Of a stretch of DNA of 64,000 nt, positions 51,293 through 59,118 are shown in pieces (positions within the stretch are counted from its first letter, which is position 1; the number at the start of each line of letters is the position of its first letter). The stretch comes from Albibacterium sp035514885 (lineage in GTDB: Bacteria > Bacteroidota > Bacteroidia > Sphingobacteriales > Sphingobacteriaceae). The position numbers and the translations under genes were made by a program. The notes under the pieces are model-generated. The model ran no database searches. It had not been told where the DNA came from and saw only the letters and a program-made list of their open reading frames with translations. The stretch spans positions 399,756 through 463,755 of the forward strand of contig NZ_DATJCH010000024.1 of the NCBI RefSeq assembly GCF_035514885.1, given 5' to 3'.

Positions 51293-53149
51293 ATGAAATT
51301 AAAAAAAACGCTAAAGTCCTTCATGGCTCTTTTGCTGATAGTAGGAGGGGCTACTTCTAGTTTTGCACAACGGGCAGAATCCTTTTCCATTATCCCTAAG
51401 CCAGTCTCTATACAAGCTAAAGATCTTACTTTTAAATTAAGTAACCAAACGCAGATTGTTGTAAAAAGTGAAGATACTCGTAAGATGGTGTCCTTGTTCA
51501 ATGATCTGGTCTGGGATCGTTATAAAATACGATTAGCTGTAAGTCCGTTCGATGTTGCAAAGAATGCTATAATATTGGAAGAAACAACACCTGCAAATCA
51601 AGAAGAATATGCACTTGATGTTAATCAGGATCAAATTGTAATTAAGGGAGGAAACGCGGGAATATTTTATGGATTGCAAACCCTACTTCAGCTTATTGAA
51701 AATGTAGATGGACAGCTAGCAGTTCCTGGAGTTGCCATTACGGATAAACCAGAGTTTGGTTATCGGGGAGTGATGCTAGATGTGTCAAGGCACTTTTTCA
51801 CCCTCGATCAACTAAAGAAGATAGTGGATCAAATGGCATACTTTAAATTTAACCGACTTCATTGGCATCTTACAGATGATCAGGGTTGGAGACTGGAAAT
51901 TAAAAAGTATCCAAAACTTACTGAAATATCAGCATGGAGAGACTCTACAATCATTGGAAGGTATTCCGATTTTAAACCTTTTGTATACGATGGAGAGAAA
52001 CACGGAGGATATTATACACAAGAGGAAGCACGTGAGTTTGTAAAGTATGCTGCTGATAGAAAAATTACAGTTATTCCGGAAATCGAAGTTCCTGGCCATA
52101 GTACAGCCGTATTAACAGCATATCCTGAATTAGGAAATGCGACAGGCCCTTATCATGTTTTAGGCTATTGGGGTGTTATGCCAACTATTTTTGGACCTCA
52201 TGAGGCAACTTTCAAGTTTATAGAAGATGTGTTAACAGAAGTAATGGATATTTTCCCAAGTGAGTATATTCATATAGGAGGAGATGAAGCTCCAAAAGAT
52301 GAATGGAAAGAATCGTCTATAGCCCAGAATTTCATTAAGAAAAACAAAATAAAGGATGAGCATGAATTGCAGAGCTATTTTACGAATCGGGTTGGAGAGT
52401 TTCTAAAGAAGCATGGTCGGCGACTTATAGGATGGGATGAAATTTTAGAAGGTGGCGGACTTGCACAAGATGCTGTAGTGATGAGCTGGCGAGGAGAAAA
52501 AGGTGGTATAGCAGCGGCGCAGTCAGGACATGATGTTATTATGACTCCTAATAGCTACTTATATATAGATTACCTTCAATCTAAAGATGCTGCCTCCGAG
52601 CCTTTATCAATTGGCGGATTTGTGTCTTTGGATAAGGTTTATAGCTATAACCCAAGACCTGCTACTTTAACCCAAGAAGAGCAAAAACACATATTAGGGG
52701 TACAGGCAAATTTATGGACAGAGTATATACCGACCAATAATAAGTTAGAATATATGCTGTTTCCACGTATGCTCGCACTTTCTGAAGTAGCATGGACAGG
52801 CAGTGTAAGACAGAATTATGATGAATTTACAACACAGCGCTTGCCTAAAAGGTTAGTAGACCTTGAACAAAGCGATATTAATTATCGAATTCCGGAAGCG
52901 AAGGTCGAAGTTGGCGTAAATAATGTATCAGGACGCAAAACAGTAACTATAACACCATTCGTTGCAAATAGCACGGTTTATTATACTATAGATGGACATA
53001 AGGCTGATAATAATGGGACACTTTATAGAGGTACTTTTGAAATGCCTTTTGTAGGAGCCGGACAAAAGCCTTTGAAGCTAAACTATGTGATTGAAACACC
53101 AGGAGGCCGCATCAGTTCTATGTTTACTGACTCTCTTGGTGTCGAATAG
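51293..53149 (+). CDS. secreted beta-N-acetylhexosaminidase, GH20
   Basis: 618 residues from ATG 51293 (MKLKKTLKSFMALLLIVGGA), with a signal peptide ending SSFA. Domain order: GH20b N-terminal domain (about 25-150), GH20 catalytic barrel (about 155-510) and a C-terminal chitobiase-like beta domain (about 530-615, STVYYTIDGHKADNNGTLYR). The catalytic Asp-Glu pair is in YIHIGGDEAPK; GYRGVMLDVSRHFF and RLHWHLTDDQGWRLEIKKYP are typical. It removes terminal GlcNAc or GalNAc from glycans and chitin or peptidoglycan fragments outside the cytoplasmic membrane. A longer frame starts at 51236, without support. Confidence 0.95.
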   Translation: MKLKKTLKSFMALLLIVGGATSSFAQRAESFSIIPKPVSIQAKDLTFKLSNQTQIVVKSEDTRKMVSLFNDLVWDRYKIRLAVSPFDVAKNAIILEETTPANQEEYALDVNQDQIVIKGGNAGIFYGLQTLLQLIENVDGQLAVPGVAITDKPEFGYRGVMLDVSRHFFTLDQLKKIVDQMAYFKFNRLHWHLTDDQGWRLEIKKYPKLTEISAWRDSTIIGRYSDFKPFVYDGEKHGGYYTQEEAREFVKYAADRKITVIPEIEVPGHSTAVLTAYPELGNATGPYHVLGYWGVMPTIFGPHEATFKFIEDVLTEVMDIFPSEYIHIGGDEAPKDEWKESSIAQNFIKKNKIKDEHELQSYFTNRVGEFLKKHGRRLIGWDEILEGGGLAQDAVVMSWRGEKGGIAAAQSGHDVIMTPNSYLYIDYLQSKDAASEPLSIGGFVSLDKVYSYNPRPATLTQEEQKHILGVQANLWTEYIPTNNKLEYMLFPRMLALSEVAWTGSVRQNYDEFTTQRLPKRLVDLEQSDINYRIPEAKVEVGVNNVSGRKTVTITPFVANSTVYYTIDGHKADNNGTLYRGTFEMPFVGAGQKPLKLNYVIETPGGRISSMFTDSLGVE

Positions 53150-53248
53150 TTTCAAAAGATATTTAACCTGGAATATAAAATGAATGAACACAAAATATTT
53201 TGTAAAAAGGAGCGTTTATCTATTGTGTAACATTTGAAGCAAGCGTTC

Positions 53249-53296
53249 TTGTAATACTTATAAATTCGATTAATGATTATTACAATATTATTACAA
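53249..53296. repeat. TATTACAA repeats upstream of the candidate small RNA promoter
   Basis: TATTACAA occurs at 53278-53285 and 53289-53296, spaced 11 bp (one helical turn), and as its inverted copy TTGTAATA at 53249-53256. The pair ends 6 bases before the -33 TTTG. This is the usual position for an activator, but AT-rich sequence makes some repetition expected. Confidence 0.5.
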
Positions 53297-53302
53297 AAAA
53301 AA

Positions 53303-53335
53303 TTTGCATATAGTGTATAAAGTACACTATATTTG
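53303..53335 (+). promoter_or_regulatory. consensus promoter with internal palindromic operator
   Basis: TTTG (53303-53306), 21-base spacer, exact TATATTTG (53328-53335). A perfect 10-bp inverted repeat ATATAGTGTA (53308-53317) / TACACTATAT (53323-53332) with a 5-base spacer fills the gap between the two boxes and overlaps the -7 box. That geometry suggests repression by a dimeric regulator. Confidence 0.7.
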
Positions 53336-53340
53336 TTCTT

Positions 53341-53408
53341 TCATAATTTAGGTTTATAATTGGTTAGTAAAGGTCTTCAGTCTCCCCGGCTGAAGCCTTT
53401 CTTTTTTA
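53341..53408 (+). ncRNA. candidate small RNA (about 65-70 nt)
   Basis: A transcript started by the promoter at 53303-53335 would run from about 53341 to the hairpin at 53369-53400 and its T tract. It contains no ATG and only an implausible TTG frame. The 5' part is AT-rich and unstructured, the 3' half is the terminator hairpin. It is antisense to nothing except the last few bases of pncA. I do not recognise it as a known RNA family. Confidence 0.45.
53369..53408 (+). terminator. intrinsic terminator
   Basis: AAAGG plus CTTCAG (53369-53380, with one bulged T) pairs with CTGAAG plus CCTTT (53390-53400). The loop is TCTCCCCGG and the tract after it is CTTTTTT. It ends plus-strand transcripts from the candidate small RNA and probably read-through from the GH20 gene. 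Confidence 0.8.
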
Positions 53409-54098
53409 AAGCATTTTACTCTCCACTACCTTTCCTCCTTTTTCTTTGAAGGTTTCTAATTTGATTTTGAATTCATCCACATTAATAGGCTTTGTTGCGT
53501 CTACAAGAATTTCTACATCAAATCCTAGATCCAGTGCATCCATCGCGGTGTAGTAAACACAGAAATCGCCTGCCAATCCACAGATGGATACCTTATTTAC
53601 GTTTTTCTCAGTCAAATAGCCCATTAACCCTGTCGAGTTCCGTTTCTCATTATCAAAGAAACCACTATAGCTATCAATTTCCGGATTCATTCCTTTCCGT
53701 ATAATTAAGCTGGCTCTTTTTGTTTCCAAGCTGGCTGAAATTGAAGCACCCTCTGAATTCTGCACACAATGGGTTGGCCAAAGGACTTGATCGCTGCCAT
53801 TTAATTTAATTATTTCATATGGCTCTTTGTTTTTATGGGATGAAGCAAAGCTTTTATGATTTACCGGATGCCAATCCTGTGTAATAACTATTAAATCAAA
53901 GTGTTTCTGAAGTTTGTTGATAATGGGAATGATTTCATCCCCATCTGGAACTGCCAAAGAGCCTCCTGGTAAGAAATCATTTTGGATATCGATGATTATC
54001 AGGGCAGTATTTGATTGCCCTTCAAAATAAGACTTTTCTTCAAAGAGAAATTCATCTTTTAAACGTTGCATTAATTTTGATGGTAGGGTATTGCTCAT
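53406..54098 (-). CDS. pncA: nicotinamidase (PncA)
   Basis: PncA hydrolyses nicotinamide to nicotinate in NAD salvage. The 230-residue protein has a non-standard N-terminal extension of about 28 residues, then ALIIIDIQNDFLPGGSLAV with the catalytic Asp, the metal-binding ITQDWHPVNHKSF, the catalytic Lys region RKGMNPEIDSYSGF and the nucleophilic Cys in CGLAGDFCVYYTA. The isochorismatase-like fold is complete. It is divergent from the Gfo/Idh/MocA gene and converges on the candidate small RNA. Confidence 0.95.
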   Translation of the reverse strand: MSNTLPSKLMQRLKDEFLFEEKSYFEGQSNTALIIIDIQNDFLPGGSLAVPDGDEIIPIINKLQKHFDLIVITQDWHPVNHKSFASSHKNKEPYEIIKLNGSDQVLWPTHCVQNSEGASISASLETKRASLIIRKGMNPEIDSYSGFFDNEKRNSTGLMGYLTEKNVNKVSICGLAGDFCVYYTAMDALDLGFDVEILVDATKPINVDEFKIKLETFKEKGGKVVESKML

Positions 54099-54172
54099 AT
54101 CTCAAGATACGAAATTCTTCAATTTTATTTCATCTTTCCTATGAAATGATCAACATCGGTTCATGTTTTTAT

Positions 54173-54180
54173 TAAATTTG
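54173..54180 (+). promoter_or_regulatory. putative -7 box for the Gfo/Idh/MocA gene
   Basis: TAAATTTG, exact TAnnTTTG, 26 bases before the ATG at 54206. No -33 TTG at the standard spacing. Confidence 0.5.
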
Positions 54181-54205
54181 AATTTAACGAATTAAACCGA
54201 ATCAT

Positions 54206-55183
54206 ATGCAAGATATTCACTGGGGGATGATTGGTGCCGGAGATGTTACGGAAGTAAAAAGTGGGCCTGCCTTTCAAAAGGTAAAAGGGTCTAAGCTGAT
54301 TGCTGTGATGCGCAGGGATGAAGAAAAAGTAAAAGATTATGCTGAAAGGCATCATATTGTTAAATGGTATACCAACGCACAAGAACTTATAGATGACCCT
54401 GAAGTGAATGCTATTTATATTGCCACCCCTCCGGATTCGCATGAAGACTATGCTCTGCGTGCACTGAAAGCGGGAAAGATGGTGTACGTTGAAAAACCAA
54501 TGACTTTAAGCAGCATTCATGCCCACCATATGGTAAAAGCAGTAAAATATTATGAAGGTAAACTTACCGTAGCTCATTACCGCAGAGAGCAACCATATTT
54601 TAAGAAGATCAAAGCCCTTTTAAACGAAAATGCTATCGGAATTCCCAGATTGGTTTCATTGCAATATTGGAGACGACCTTTAACAAAAGAAGCTCTATCT
54701 AAACCCAAAACTCAATGGCGTTTAGATCCAGCTATATCCGGCGGAGGCTTATTTCATGATATAGCACCCCATCAAATAGATTTGATGTATTATCTCTTTG
54801 GCAACGTAGCTCGGGTTAATGGCATATCCTTTAACCAAGCTCAATTATATCCGGCGGATGATGTGGTAACCGGACAGATATTGTTTCAGAATGATGTTTT
54901 GTTTAATGGAAGCTGGTTATTCAATGCATCAGAAAATAACGATCGATGTGAAATTATCGGATCAGAAGGCAAAATAACTTTTTCTGTGTTTAGTAACGAT
55001 CCGATTGAATTAATCAACAGCGAGGGAAAGCAACTCCTTTCTTTCGAAAAACTTGCACACGTCCAAGAGCCAATGATTCAGGCGGTTGTTGAATATTTTC
55101 AGGGTAAGCGCTCGAATCCTTGTAGTGCTGCAGAAGGCATGGAGGTGATGAAGGTTCTAGATGCTTTTACTCAAACAGTGTAA
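54206..55183 (+). CDS. Gfo/Idh/MocA family oxidoreductase
   Basis: A 325-residue cytosolic NAD(P)-dependent dehydrogenase: Rossmann domain WGMIGAGDVTEVKSGPAFQK at the N-terminus, AIYIATPPDSHEDYALRALK, the conserved Lys of the VYVEKPMTL motif, and a C-terminal GGGLFHDIAPHQIDLMYYLFG with the family His. These enzymes oxidise or reduce sugars, inositols or related polyols. Substrate is not predictable. It is transcribed away from pncA and ends near the minus-strand SusCD-linked locus, with which it may cooperate. Confidence 0.93.
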   Translation: MQDIHWGMIGAGDVTEVKSGPAFQKVKGSKLIAVMRRDEEKVKDYAERHHIVKWYTNAQELIDDPEVNAIYIATPPDSHEDYALRALKAGKMVYVEKPMTLSSIHAHHMVKAVKYYEGKLTVAHYRREQPYFKKIKALLNENAIGIPRLVSLQYWRRPLTKEALSKPKTQWRLDPAISGGGLFHDIAPHQIDLMYYLFGNVARVNGISFNQAQLYPADDVVTGQILFQNDVLFNGSWLFNASENNDRCEIIGSEGKITFSVFSNDPIELINSEGKQLLSFEKLAHVQEPMIQAVVEYFQGKRSNPCSAAEGMEVMKVLDAFTQTV

Positions 55184-55200
55184 CAGTAGCCAATTAAGAG

Positions 55201-55249
55201 TTGAACAGTGGTCAAGCAGTGGTAATACCACTATTCAACCTCTGTTCAA
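55201..55249. terminator. nested inverted repeats between convergent oxidoreductase genes
   Basis: An outer repeat TTGAACAG (55201-55208) / CTGTTCAA (55242-55249) encloses an inner AGTGGT (55218-55223) / ACCACT (55227-55232). CAGTGGT also occurs twice in direct orientation. No strong T tract follows on either strand, so a factor-independent terminator is only possible. It lies between genes ending at 55183 and 55309. Confidence 0.5.
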
Positions 55250-55308
55250 TCACTGGTTATTGTTGTTTGGTTAATTGTTGTTAAGTTAAAATCAAAACAA
55301 AGAAAAGT

Positions 55309-56691
55309 TTATTCTTTCTTTGCAAGTTCAAGTGCTGCTGTAGTCGTGTAATATTTAGCAATCATATTGGGAATTTCCCATTCAGGCATATTTCCATTTT
55401 TCATATAATCCAGGAAGTGCTCCATTACTTGTCCGAAATGTGCCTCATGGCCAACTTTATACGATGCGGGGATAGACACTTGCCAGCCTTTATCTGTTTC
55501 TAGTAATTCTACCCCCGGGTATTTTGACTGAACTTCTTTTAATTTAGAAGATAGTGCCTCTGTGTATGCATTATCTTTTCCATTAACAGGTTCAATGTAT
55601 AATTCAGGTTTAAACTGTTCCTCCGCGCCTTGGCGAATAATAAGGTTCGCTTTTGTACCTCTCATAATAGAGTAATGCGTGTCTCCTGTACCTTCAGGTG
55701 CTTGGAAGAGCCACTTTATAACAACTTTGGCATTTACATCCTTTAATTTATAATTAATCTCCCCGTTGGCATACACTTGTAGCAAACTATCTTGTACGAT
55801 ATTATTTTGAAGGAAATCCGGAAACCCGTTTAGCTTAGTAATGGCATTGAATTGATTTAAGGTCAGATCTGTACTCCATCTTTTTGCAGAAGTTAATTGA
55901 ATATCTTTTGTGTAATCAATTATCTGCTCAGGGAAACCGACCCATTGAACTAAATCTACCAGGTGAGTTCCTACATCCACAATTCCTTCACCTTGTTGCT
56001 TTACATCGAAAAACCAAGAAGGTCGTGTCAGTACATTCCCTGATACTTGTTTGTAAAAGAAATGTGTGCTTTCTTCTGTTATTCCTGGATTTTCAGGTGT
56101 TCCTTTCTCTAAAGTCCCAAAAACTTCTGGTATCAGAGAAAATTCTTTCTGAAGCATAGAAGTTATTTCATTGCGCTCGGTCATGATATCATACAGAAGC
56201 AAATCCTTATCAGCAGCTGTTTTAAAAGTATTTTTTAATACTTCAAAACCAGTTATATCAATAGCCATCGGCTTATCAGCCAAAACATTGAATCCTGCAT
56301 TAATAGACTCGTCTATATAACTTGTCTTTTTTAGATTGTTCCCGGCTAATACAACTACATTCCCGGCCTTTTCATCCAGCATTTTCTGAAAAAAATCAGG
56401 GCCGATATAAACAACTTCGTTCCAGTTAGTTGGCTTTGTTGAATCTGTATTGTATTGATTGATCAAGTTCATGTGACTTTGTAGTTCATTTCCCTCAGGA
56501 GCATATACATGAACTGTTGAATCTACATCGGCATACATTGATTTTTGAACCAGAGCAGCATGGAAATGCCCTGGTTCAAGGGTAATTAATCTGACTTCTT
56601 TCATTGAATCTTTAGTTGTGCTTTGAGTGCCCGCACAACCAGAGGCGATGAGCATGGAAAGTACAACAGCTGTTTTTGTTAGATAAGACAT
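55309..56691 (-). CDS. Gfo/Idh/MocA-like dehydrogenase lipoprotein
   Basis: A 460-residue lipoprotein: signal ending SMLIASGC, Cys19 lipidated. The N-terminal Rossmann region begins KEVRLITLEPGHFHAALVQK, and the Gfo/Idh pattern continues in VVVLAGNNLKKTSYIDESIN and ADKPMAID. A C-terminal domain (GIVDVGTHLVDLVQWVGF onwards) matches a group annotated as putative oxidoreductase C-terminal. An exported dehydrogenase of this type implies a bound NAD(P) cofactor. It lies 40 bases downstream of the haem-binding lipoprotein gene on the same strand, so electrons could pass to it; that is inference. Confidence 0.88.
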   Translation of the reverse strand: MSYLTKTAVVLSMLIASGCAGTQSTTKDSMKEVRLITLEPGHFHAALVQKSMYADVDSTVHVYAPEGNELQSHMNLINQYNTDSTKPTNWNEVVYIGPDFFQKMLDEKAGNVVVLAGNNLKKTSYIDESINAGFNVLADKPMAIDITGFEVLKNTFKTAADKDLLLYDIMTERNEITSMLQKEFSLIPEVFGTLEKGTPENPGITEESTHFFYKQVSGNVLTRPSWFFDVKQQGEGIVDVGTHLVDLVQWVGFPEQIIDYTKDIQLTSAKRWSTDLTLNQFNAITKLNGFPDFLQNNIVQDSLLQVYANGEINYKLKDVNAKVVIKWLFQAPEGTGDTHYSIMRGTKANLIIRQGAEEQFKPELYIEPVNGKDNAYTEALSSKLKEVQSKYPGVELLETDKGWQVSIPASYKVGHEAHFGQVMEHFLDYMKNGNMPEWEIPNMIAKYYTTTAALELAKKE

Positions 56692-56731
56692 TCGTTTTAT
56701 ATTTTTCTGTTCTTGTATTAATGGTTAGAAC

Positions 56732-59017
56732 CTAGGGTCTTTTCCATATGGCATCCATTTCCTGTAAAGTGAATGAACCTTCTCTGCCTTTAAATTTTTC
56801 ACGAATTTTAGCAACATCTTCTTCACTCACACTCGATGCACTGTTACTCCAGGCATTTCGAACGAAACTTATTATTTGAGCAATGCTTTTATCTGTAAAT
56901 TCGGAACTTTGACCGATGCCGGGCATGTCACCTGCAAAGCGTGTCGTTTCTCCATTGATTACTATCGGCCCACTCAATCCAAATAAAACGGTGGCAATTA
57001 CTTTGTCTTTTTCTCCTAACACCCAATCAGATTTGTTTAATGGCGGAGCAAGAGACTCAATTCCATATCCGTCTCTGCCATGACAAGTAGCACATGTTGA
57101 ATAGAACATCATTGCACCGTCAGGGTATTTCTCAGCAGCAGCTTTCGTGTTTATATCATCTTTTGCTCTTAGAATATCTTTGAGTGTTTGATTTAAGCTT
57201 TTGTTAATCGCCGTACTGGTATCCAAGCCATTTGATTCTACTTGTTTTAAGAAAGCTGCTTCTTTGTTATAAAGACCGCTTACTACAGCGTCAGCGACTA
57301 ACTTATCGTTCGGGAAAGCTTGCACTAATTTGTTTAATAATTGGCCGGATAGTGATTCATTAAAAGGCTCTATTTTCTCAGTTGCAAATGCTATATAAGG
57401 TGCGATTGACACATCTTTCTGATCAATCATCTGTTCTAGATAAGGAACGAAATCAGTATAGTTATCCTTATTTAATATGTTAGCCATGGCACTAAAAGCT
57501 TGCATTTTGATATGGAAATCAGACTGGTTGAACAGTGCAGTTACATCTTCAGTAGTTAAAACACCTAAACCTTCTAATGTCCACAAAGAGTGAATAAGAG
57601 GGAGTGGGTTACTTGTGTCTTTAAGAAAGTTTCTAAGTTCAGGAATAGCATCGGTCATGTTCCTGTCAATAAGGATTTGCTGTGCTTTATCCCGAACCCA
57701 TCCATTAGGACTATTGAAGAGTTTTACAAGACCTTGAGCATCTTGAGGGAAAACTGTAAGTTCTCTTTTTCCATCCTCAGGAACTATTCTATAGATACGA
57801 CCAACTTGAGTAGGTTGTTCTAAATCTCTCGATTCTATTTCTCCTTTTAAGTAGGGGGTTAAATATGTTTTGTGCTGGATGATACCGCGATACATATCTA
57901 CAACATATAAAGCGCCATCAGGACCATTTGAAAGGAATACAGGACGGAAGCGTTCATCCACACTTCTAAGGAATTCTTTGTTTTCATAGGCTTGCTCTCC
58001 TTCAACTTTGTTCCCATCCTCTTTAAGAATATTTCTTTTAATAAGATTGGCAGCAGGTTCTGGAACAAAAGCATTGAAAATATAATCTTTTCCAAATAGA
58101 TCACCTCTGTAAATTGTTAAGGCCGAGGCTGCTGTAAAGTTAACCAGCCGTTTGTTGCTGTCTAATATACCATCCATGTAACCACGATTAACTCCGGGAG
58201 TAGGTCTTAAAGGGTATACTCTGTTGTTTGGAACGATGGCTTCATTAAAACCAGCTACCTTACGTTGATTGCCATTGTCTGACCCGAAACCAGGAGTAAA
58301 GTACTCTCCAAGTACGTTTGCAGAATTGTGATTATAATATAAACGACCAAAGTTATCTTGTGCAATTCCCCATTGACCACGGAAATGTGTTTTTTCAACA
58401 ATCCATTCATTGCCTTTTCTTTTATAGCGTTTATCTGATTTTGCATTGTAAATCCAATTGTCAAGTCCACGCAATAGCGTATTGGGTTGATGCTCTGCAT
58501 TTCCTCCTATTGCATATTCTGCATCTACTAGTATTTTTTCGCCGGCTTGGTCGTTGTTGTTTGGTACGAACCATAGATAGGGCGGTTCCGCAACAAGAAT
58601 TCCATCTGAAAATAAAGATATCGCACGTGGTAATACAAGAGAATCTAGAAATACTTTTTTGTCTTCATACAGCCCATCACCATCTTTATCTTCCAGAATA
58701 GATACTTTTCCGGTAGGTTGATCTTCTCCGGTACCAGCTGTGTCCAACATAAAGCTTTCCATTTCTACCACCCAAATTCTTCCTTTGTCATCAAAAGTCA
58801 TAGTTATCGGAGCATCTAATAAAGGTTCGGATGCAACCAGTTCAACTTTGAAACCATTCTCAACCTCCATTTTTTCTATAGCATCCTCCGGAGAGATTAC
58901 CGGAGATACAGAAAAATCCTGAACACTTGGTTGAGAATTGCAGGAGATGGCAATGAGTAATATAAGAGGTAAGAATTGCTGCAGTAATTTAAAGGGGTAA
59001 ATACGTTTTATTTTCAT
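56732..59017 (-). CDS. PVC-type haem-binding lipoprotein (large, with c-type cytochrome domain)
   Basis: A 761-residue lipoprotein (signal ending LLIAISC, Cys26). Residues about 45-410 form a membrane-bound dehydrogenase-like beta-propeller (VVEMESFMLDTAGTGEDQPT, RFRPVFLSNGPDGALYVVDM, YRGIIQHKTYLTPYLKGEIE). A HEAT-like helical part (about 420-620) and a C-terminal cytochrome c domain with the CATCH motif at about residues 642-646 follow. Met about residue 698 in AGDMPG is the likely axial ligand. Such proteins are common in Planctomycetes and Bacteroidota sugar loci. It sits in the SusCD locus, between SusD and the exported dehydrogenase. Confidence 0.9.
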   Translation of the reverse strand: MKIKRIYPFKLLQQFLPLILLIAISCNSQPSVQDFSVSPVISPEDAIEKMEVENGFKVELVASEPLLDAPITMTFDDKGRIWVVEMESFMLDTAGTGEDQPTGKVSILEDKDGDGLYEDKKVFLDSLVLPRAISLFSDGILVAEPPYLWFVPNNNDQAGEKILVDAEYAIGGNAEHQPNTLLRGLDNWIYNAKSDKRYKRKGNEWIVEKTHFRGQWGIAQDNFGRLYYNHNSANVLGEYFTPGFGSDNGNQRKVAGFNEAIVPNNRVYPLRPTPGVNRGYMDGILDSNKRLVNFTAASALTIYRGDLFGKDYIFNAFVPEPAANLIKRNILKEDGNKVEGEQAYENKEFLRSVDERFRPVFLSNGPDGALYVVDMYRGIIQHKTYLTPYLKGEIESRDLEQPTQVGRIYRIVPEDGKRELTVFPQDAQGLVKLFNSPNGWVRDKAQQILIDRNMTDAIPELRNFLKDTSNPLPLIHSLWTLEGLGVLTTEDVTALFNQSDFHIKMQAFSAMANILNKDNYTDFVPYLEQMIDQKDVSIAPYIAFATEKIEPFNESLSGQLLNKLVQAFPNDKLVADAVVSGLYNKEAAFLKQVESNGLDTSTAINKSLNQTLKDILRAKDDINTKAAAEKYPDGAMMFYSTCATCHGRDGYGIESLAPPLNKSDWVLGEKDKVIATVLFGLSGPIVINGETTRFAGDMPGIGQSSEFTDKSIAQIISFVRNAWSNSASSVSEEDVAKIREKFKGREGSFTLQEMDAIWKRP

Positions 59018-59070
59018 TGGTTATTAATGTTATTGAAATTAGAAAGTGATTTATTCATTGGTTATTAATG
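59013..59070 (-). repeat. 17-bp direct repeat creating a mini-ORF before the haem-binding lipoprotein
   Basis: The 17-base sequence TTCATTGGTTATTAATG occurs at 59013-59029 and 59054-59070 (period 41). The downstream copy (59013-59029) contains the start codon of the haem-binding lipoprotein gene. The upstream copy contains an identical ATG, which opens a 14-codon frame (MNKSLSNFNNINNQ, 59058-59014) whose stop overlaps the gene's ATG as ATGA. Confidence 0.8.
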
Positions 59071-59103
59071 ATAAGTTAGTATTTATATTTTACTAACTTA
59101 TCA
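59069..59103 (-). terminator. 13-bp stem-loop after susD
   Basis: TGATAAGTTAGTA (59069-59081) pairs perfectly with TACTAACTTATCA (59091-59103) around a 9-base loop, 16 bases after the SusD stop codon. On the minus strand the next bases are TTAATAACC, a poor T tract. It may be a partial terminator or an RNA end-stabilising structure that makes the upstream SusC/SusD message more abundant than the downstream genes. Confidence 0.55.
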
Positions 59104-59118
59104 CTAAAATGAAAATAT

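Larger units (their letters stand above)
53150..53405. other. 256-base region with a candidate small RNA unit
   Basis: The stretch between the convergent GH20 and pncA genes contains no ATG-initiated gene, yet holds a consensus promoter, operator-like repeats and a terminator, listed separately. The GH20 gene has no obvious terminator of its own closer than the hairpin at 53369-53400. Confidence 0.5.

Noticed and set aside
53360..53449. A TTG-started frame of 29 codons across the small RNA hairpin
   Set aside because: No ATG, no ribosome-binding site, and it reads through the terminator into the antisense of pncA.
58318..58701. Plus-strand frame of 127 codons inside the haem-binding lipoprotein gene
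   Set aside because: It lies wholly antisense to a well-supported gene, has odd composition and no recognisable domain; it is a shadow frame.
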